From: Nitrospira sp.
Lineage (GTDB): Bacteria; Nitrospirota; Nitrospiria; Nitrospirales; Nitrospiraceae
DNA: 9,032 nt
Assembly (NCBI GenBank): GCA_015904075.1
Contig: JABMDH010000005.1
Span: forward strand, 8,831 to 17,862
Direction of reading: 5' to 3'
In this document: piece after piece, positions 6,186 through 9,032 of the stretch
Position numbering within the stretch: position 1 is the first letter of the stretch
Layout of the letters: every line of letters begins with the position of its first letter
Program-made: the position numbers and the translations under genes
Notes under the pieces: generated by a model
Database searches by the model: none
What the model saw: the letters and a program-made list of their open reading frames with translations, nothing else
Told to the model about the DNA's origin: nothing

Positions 6186-6385
6186 TAGAACCCTCAGCTT
6201 GACGCCAGGCATTTACAAATCTCGGTCCACTCAGGACGATGGCTGCCCCACCCATGGCCGCCGAATCGACGATGCAACACCAAAACGTCACTCCGTGCGT
6301 GGAGGGTTGGCCTGAGATAGGCCAAGCACAGGTCTATACGGCCCATTTCCATGCCCAGAATGGACCGTGGCCCACGAATAAGGCA
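6186..6385 (-). pseudogene. C-terminal remnant of a second membrane-protein gene (relative of the gene at 304-1122)
   Basis: Translated on the minus strand, this gives GHGPFWAWKWAV, a TAG stop at 6334-6336, then TCAWPISGQPSTHGVTFWCC and IVDSAAMGGAAIVLSGPRFV. The intact gene ends with VGAWKWAS, then GNPPSGVGAWYCLVDAVAIG and GAAPVLQGLRR, so the order of conserved residues is the same (AWKWA, G-P-S-GV-W-C-VD-A-GGAA-VL-G). The in-frame stop and the missing first two thirds show it is not functional. It is joined directly, near 6383, to the plus-strand tail of a MOSC gene. Protein similarity is clear but moderate, so this is a diverged paralogue rather than a recent copy. Confidence 0.68.
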
Positions 6386-6529
6386 TCGACGACAGATGAT
6401 ATTCAAGCCGCTCAGAGCCTCGCAGGTTGTCCGGCCCTTTCAGTCCGATGGCGTGAGACAGTGATCAAGCGGGTTGCAGAGAAGACGGTCGGATCAACCA
6501 CCGCAAGGCTGTATGGACCCAACCTCTAA
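6383..6529 (+). pseudogene. C-terminal remnant of a second YiiM-type MOSC gene
   Basis: From about 6383 the sequence matches the last 49 codons of the intact MOSC gene (1806-1952): TDDIQAAQSLAGCPALSVRW, RETVIKRVAEKTVGS and TARLYGPNL, ending at the same stop codon. By eye the DNA is roughly 88% identical, and the match continues about 15 bp past the stop. Only part of the C-terminal three-helix domain remains; the cofactor-binding MOSC core with its Cys is absent. The open frame runs back to an ATG at 6239, but that part is antisense to the membrane-protein remnant and is not native. It ends just before the hairpin at 6545-6584. Confidence 0.85.
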
Positions 6530-6544
6530 CACGCACACAAAGTA

Positions 6545-6584
6545 GAACCGCCTTGCACCTGGCTGACCAGATGCAAGGCGGTTC
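6545..6584. terminator. bidirectional hairpin between the MOSC remnant and the cytochrome gene
   Basis: GAACCGCCTTGCA (6545-6557) pairs perfectly with TGCAAGGCGGTTC (6572-6584) around a 14-nt loop that can add TGG/CCA pairing. It sits 27 bp beyond the minus-strand cytochrome stop and 15 bp beyond the plus-strand MOSC stop, so it can end convergent transcripts. T tracts are poor on both sides. Confidence 0.7.
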
Positions 6585-6611
6585 ATTCCTCACGATGACA
6601 CGACGACGAGG

Positions 6612-7256
6612 TTAATCCTTCTCGTCCTCCTCATCATCATCTTTCTTCTTCGGTTCGACCTTCGCTACCGGTTGGCCCTGCGCCAAGCTGGCATTGAGAT
6701 CGTGCTCTGGAACTTTCTTGTGTACCAAGTTCTGGTGGCAATCGATACACGTAGCACCTTCAGACTGCATTTTCGCATGTGCAGCCTTGGCTGACGCGCC
6801 TGGCGCCTTCACATTCTTGTGGCAAGCCCTGCATGTGAGACTGTCCCATTCCTTCAGTTTCATTCTGGCTCTGAAGGCTGCCTCTGGACGATGCTCATTG
6901 AATTTTTCCACCGTTGAGTAGTCGGTAGTGAATTCCTTGATGAGGAAGGGCAACCCGTCAACCACATGCGTATAAATGGCTTTGTGGAAGTTCGAGAAGC
7001 CTTGTGGCACATGGCAATCCTTGCAACCAGGATCCAATCCGGTCTCATTGTCCAGCGCCGCCTCTTTATTAAATGAATCCAAAATGGTAAACCTCTTCGA
7101 CAACTCCACCGCCTTGCCGCCTTGGAATTCCGCCAAGTGACCGGCTTGGGCGTCGGAAGTTGCGGTTCCTACAGCAAAACCCGCCAGCGCCAGGAAGCCG
7201 ACAGCCAGCCCCACAGTCCCCATGCCACTCATCCAGCTACTTCTTCTACTTTTCAT
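6612..7256 (-). CDS. cycB: chimeric triheme cytochrome c: DUF1566-type leader fused to NapC/cM552-like heme domain
   Basis: This 214-residue protein follows haoA in the position where a membrane-anchored tetraheme cM552 (CycB, NapC/NirT family) would carry electrons from hydroxylamine oxidation toward quinone. ATG 7256 has AGGAGG 6 nt upstream. Residues 1-38 form a signal peptide (possible cleavage at AQA/GHL), and residues 39-74 are a DUF1566 N-terminus (KRFTILDSFNKEAALDNETGL). At residue 74/75 the sequence switches to a NapC-type domain with hemes at C78-x-x-C81-H82 (GCKDCHVP), C142-x-x-C145-H146 and C170-x-x-C173-H174 (CIDCH). In the family these are hemes 2, 3 and 4. Heme 1 and the usual N-terminal anchor are missing. 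Residues 201-214 are a Lys run followed by an acidic tail (KKKDDDEEDEKD). Leader DNA is identical to 5375-5475 up to codon 75. The symbol reflects ancestry; whether it still transfers electrons as CycB is doubtful. An assembly join at the repeat is possible. Confidence 0.82.
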   Translation of the reverse strand: MKSRRSSWMSGMGTVGLAVGFLALAGFAVGTATSDAQAGHLAEFQGGKAVELSKRFTILDSFNKEAALDNETGLDPGCKDCHVPQGFSNFHKAIYTHVVDGLPFLIKEFTTDYSTVEKFNEHRPEAAFRARMKLKEWDSLTCRACHKNVKAPGASAKAAHAKMQSEGATCIDCHQNLVHKKVPEHDLNASLAQGQPVAKVEPKKKDDDEEDEKD

Positions 7257-7346
7257 CTCGCCCCTCCTGGATATAATGTTGCTGCACCGCCAGATTGCTG
7301 CGTGACTCACGACATCAGACTACACAGCAAGGGATGCTCGGTTAGG
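7034..7346 (-). repeat. inverted repeat, right arm (shared gene leader, intact reading frame)
   Basis: This is the opposite-orientation partner of 5184-5475. It includes upstream sequence, the ribosome binding site, the signal peptide and the start of a DUF1566 protein, here with the reading frame intact because the 17 bp missing from the left arm are present (about 7135-7151). The core 7034-7134 is identical to the left arm. The arms are separated by about 1.56 kb holding the two different gene tails, their terminators and the membrane/MOSC remnants. Confidence 0.92.
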
Positions 7347-7378
7347 TTTGAACACGTGGTAGCTTCCCATTAAGAACA

Positions 7379-7414
7379 CCTCCCGCCACCAGGATGACTC
7401 CTAGTGACGGGAGG
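7379..7414 (-). terminator. hairpin downstream of haoA
   Basis: CCTCCCG (7379-7385) pairs with CGGGAGG (7408-7414). Further CAC/GTG pairing and an inner AGGA/TCCT stem bring the loop down to TGAC. It lies about 55 bp past the haoA stop on the minus strand and is followed there by TGTTCTT. It probably ends or attenuates haoA transcription before the cytochrome gene, which also has its own ribosome binding site. Confidence 0.68.
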
Positions 7415-7469
7415 ATTTTACTACTGGACCGCGTCAGCGTGGCTTCCATTGTCTGCGCGGAACCCTATT

Positions 7470-9032
7470 TTACTTCTGGTTCTTCTTCCGTCGGCTCCAT
7501 CCGGCCAGTGCCAGAGTTCCGGTCAGCAGCATGCCGCCGCCCAGACTGCCGATGGTCAATTTGCCGTCCGTACTATCAAAATCCAGCAAGCTGCTGGTCT
7601 TGTTCTTCTCCTCGAGCTTCGACACTCGGTCCATGAGGAGCATCCGATCCTTCAGTTTGGTGTCCTCATCCATGATTTCAACATAGGCCCGGTTCATTGC
7701 GGCCCAGCCCACCGTATAGGTGAACCCCGGATACTGGTGCGCCAGAGCCACGTGCAATTGCACCAGATGGTCTTCCGCCATCTCGAAGAGTTTCAGCTCG
7801 ATCGCGGTCGGGCTGTTGTTCTTCGACCAGTAGATCTGCCAGAACTGGTCAAAGAGGGCCTTCGCCGGCGCGGGCGGGGCCGGCCGGTTCGTCCGCTGCC
7901 CGGTCAAGAGCCGTGCTTCGAACTGTTTATGGACGACGTTGTGCGCCTCATCGTATTTATCGAGTCCCGCGCTCGTGCCGTTGTCGATAAACTCCAAGTA
8001 GGAGCGGGCAAAGGTCTCGGAATGGCACGTGGTACAGGTCTTGACCCACGCCTCGTACCGGTCCATACCCCATTTGTCAAATACGACCTCGCGAATGCCC
8101 GGCACGAACGGATAGTTGGCCCAGCGAACCTTCCGCACGGTATTGTGGCTGAATTTTCCTAGATACTCAAAATGGCAGCTCTGGCAGGTCGGGAACTTCT
8201 GCCCGCCCTTCACCACCATATCCTTCAGCTGTAAATTCCAATTCCAGCGATTCTTCGAGGCCTGGTACCCCAGCCCATGTTGCGACCCGTTGTAGGCCTC
8301 CCAGTTGATGTGATCGGCGCCGCTATGGCAGGTGCCGCAGGCTTCCGGTTTGCGGGAGTCGGCTACGGAGAATTCGTGCCGGGTATGGCAGTTATCGCAC
8401 TTGTTTTGATTGGTATGGCACATGGAGCAGCCTTCAGCAATCTCACGCTGCGACATGCCCGCCCAGATATCGGTCTCGACGTTGGCGCGCCAATCCAGCA
8501 CGTGCGAGGGACGCCCTCTCGGCCACTGGTTCTTCGGCCAGAGGATCGTATCACGCTCAGACTCGCGCTCGGCATATTCCATGAGATGGCAGTTGCCGCA
8601 GACATCGGCCGTCGGCATCTTGAGATCCACCCGGTGATCCGCCGACTTCTTGGTATTGATGTCCACATGGCAATCGATGCAGCCCACTTCCTTCAAGCTC
8701 TCTTTGGCCCCGAGCTTCCCCAGCGAGCGCAGGTTATTCTCGACTTCTTCCAGCTTCGCCTTCTTATAGAAGGTGTCATCTTTCGGCGTGAGCTTGCGGA
8801 TCTGGTCCAGATTGGCATGAGTGCTTCTCTTCCACATCGCGACCCAGCCCGGCGACTCATCGGTATGGCATTTCACGCACTGCTCACGTGTCGCCACTTC
8901 CTTCACCGATTGCGGGGGCTTGTAGAAGGTCGCGGGATCGAAGTACTTGGTCATGGCAATCGGCTCCCAATACTGGCCGTACTGCCCCTTCCCCGCTCCT
9001 TTCCCTGGATCCTTATACCGAGTGGTCAGCGC
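7470..9032 (-). CDS. haoA: hydroxylamine dehydrogenase, octaheme (5' end outside window)
   Basis: HaoA is the periplasmic octaheme cytochrome that oxidises hydroxylamine during ammonia oxidation and delivers electrons to c-type cytochromes. The frame is open to the right edge, giving 520 residues without the signal peptide and extreme N-terminus; the ATG at 8954 is internal. All eight CxxCH motifs are visible in order: CVKCH, CIDCH, CGNCH, CSMCH, CDNCH, CGTCH, CQSCH and CTTCH. The closely spaced [20 protein letters not shown] fits the P460 heme (heme 4) and heme 5 region of the HAO family. [10 protein letters not shown] near the C-terminus fits the segment with the Tyr that cross-links to P460 of a neighbouring subunit, as remembered from Nitrosomonas HAO. 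After a short charged, possibly coiled stretch ([13 protein letters not shown]) comes a single hydrophobic helix ([15 protein letters not shown]) ending in SRRKKNQK, a C-terminal membrane anchor. No haoB or cycA follows. Identification is strong; the comammox Nitrospira origin is inferred. Confidence 0.96.
   Translation of the reverse strand, partial: ALTTRYKDPGKGAGKGQYGQYWEPIAMTKYFDPATFYKPPQSVKEVATREQCVKCHTDESPGWVAMWKRSTHANLDQIRKLTPKDDTFYKKAKLEEVENNLRSLGKLGAKESLKEVGCIDCHVDINTKKSADHRVDLKMPTADVCGNCHLMEYAERESERDTILWPKNQWPRGRPSHVLDWRANVETDIWAGMSQREIAEGCSMCHTNQNKCDNCHTRHEFSVADSRKPEACGTCHSGADHINWEAYNGSQHGLGYQASKNRWNWNLQLKDMVVKGGQKFPTCQSCHFEYLGKFSHNTVRKVRWANYPFVPGIREVVFDKWGMDRYEAWVKTCTTCHSETFARSYLEFIDNGTSAGLDKYDEAHNVVHKQFEARLLTGQRTNRPAPPAPAKALFDQFWQIYWSKNNSPTAIELKLFEMAEDHLVQLHVALAHQYPGFTYTVGWAAMNRAYVEIMDEDTKLKDRMLLMDRVSKLEEKNKTSSLLDFDSTDGKLTIGSLGGGMLLTGTLALAGWSRRKKNQK

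Noticed and set aside
7257..7310. Upstream start for the cytochrome (MSHAAIWRC...)
   Set aside because: AGGAGG stands 6 nt before ATG 7256, and the equivalent leader in the left arm uses the matching ATG 5270.
7404..8162. Long plus-strand frame antisense to haoA
   Set aside because: It is a shadow of the haoA frame; the minus strand has eight heme motifs and clear family similarity.
1..9032. Insertion sequence, integrase, CRISPR array, tRNA or rRNA
   Set aside because: I found no transposase or recombinase motifs, no short regular repeats with spacers, and no tRNA- or rRNA-like segments. The rearrangements are explained by the repeats and junctions described.

Overview
The window most likely comes from an ammonia-oxidising (comammox) Nitrospira or a close relative. 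The main reason is the large minus-strand gene at the right end. It is an octaheme hydroxylamine dehydrogenase (HaoA) with all eight CxxCH motifs visible, and it is followed by a NapC/NirT-type (cytochrome cM552-like) multiheme gene. Two leaders of a secreted DUF1566 (Lcl-type) family, which I associate with Nitrospira genomes, also fit. The lineage call is an inference; no rRNA gene or other taxonomic marker is present.

Layout, left to right. (1) 1-294: the C-terminal part of a bacterioferritin. (2) 304-1122 (minus) and 1230-1952 (plus): a divergent pair made of a polytopic membrane protein of unknown function and a complete YiiM-type MOSC protein. (3) 2215-3288: two truncated genes joined tail to tail, an M28/PA-domain peptidase without its catalytic domain and a small lipoprotein without its C-terminus. 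(4) 3600-4445: a complete FKBP-type prolyl isomerase gene with a consensus -10 box, two perfect palindromes upstream and a 17-bp hairpin downstream. (5) 4651-4906: the C-terminal remnant of a NirK-type copper nitrite reductase, followed by a good terminator. (6) 5270-5861: a secreted DUF1566 gene broken by a 17-bp deletion in its leader, with a G9/C9 terminator. (7) about 6190-6529: a rearranged remnant of a second membrane-protein/MOSC pair with its middle deleted. (8) 6612-7256 (minus): a chimeric triheme cytochrome with a DUF1566-type leader and a NapC-type heme domain lacking heme 1. (9) 7470-9032 (minus): haoA, running off the right edge.

How the parts work together. HaoA oxidises hydroxylamine in the periplasm, and a cM552-type protein would normally pass the electrons to quinone. 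Here the protein downstream of haoA has lost the usual N-terminal anchor and first heme, and no haoB or cycA lies between the two. The MOSC protein may detoxify N-hydroxylated compounds, which would suit a cell that makes hydroxylamine. FKBP and bacterioferritin look like ordinary housekeeping and iron functions.

The most striking structure is an inverted repeat, about 290-310 bp per arm with a perfect 101-bp core (5375-5475 and 7034-7134). It covers the leaders of two convergent genes. Inversion of the DNA between the arms would exchange their 3' parts: the DUF1566 tail would join the intact leader and the heme tail the frameshifted one. Together with the many truncated or fused genes, this makes 3.0-7.3 kb either a recombination hot spot beside the hao locus or, possibly, a repeat-driven assembly artefact. 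No transposase, integrase, CRISPR, tRNA or rRNA was found.
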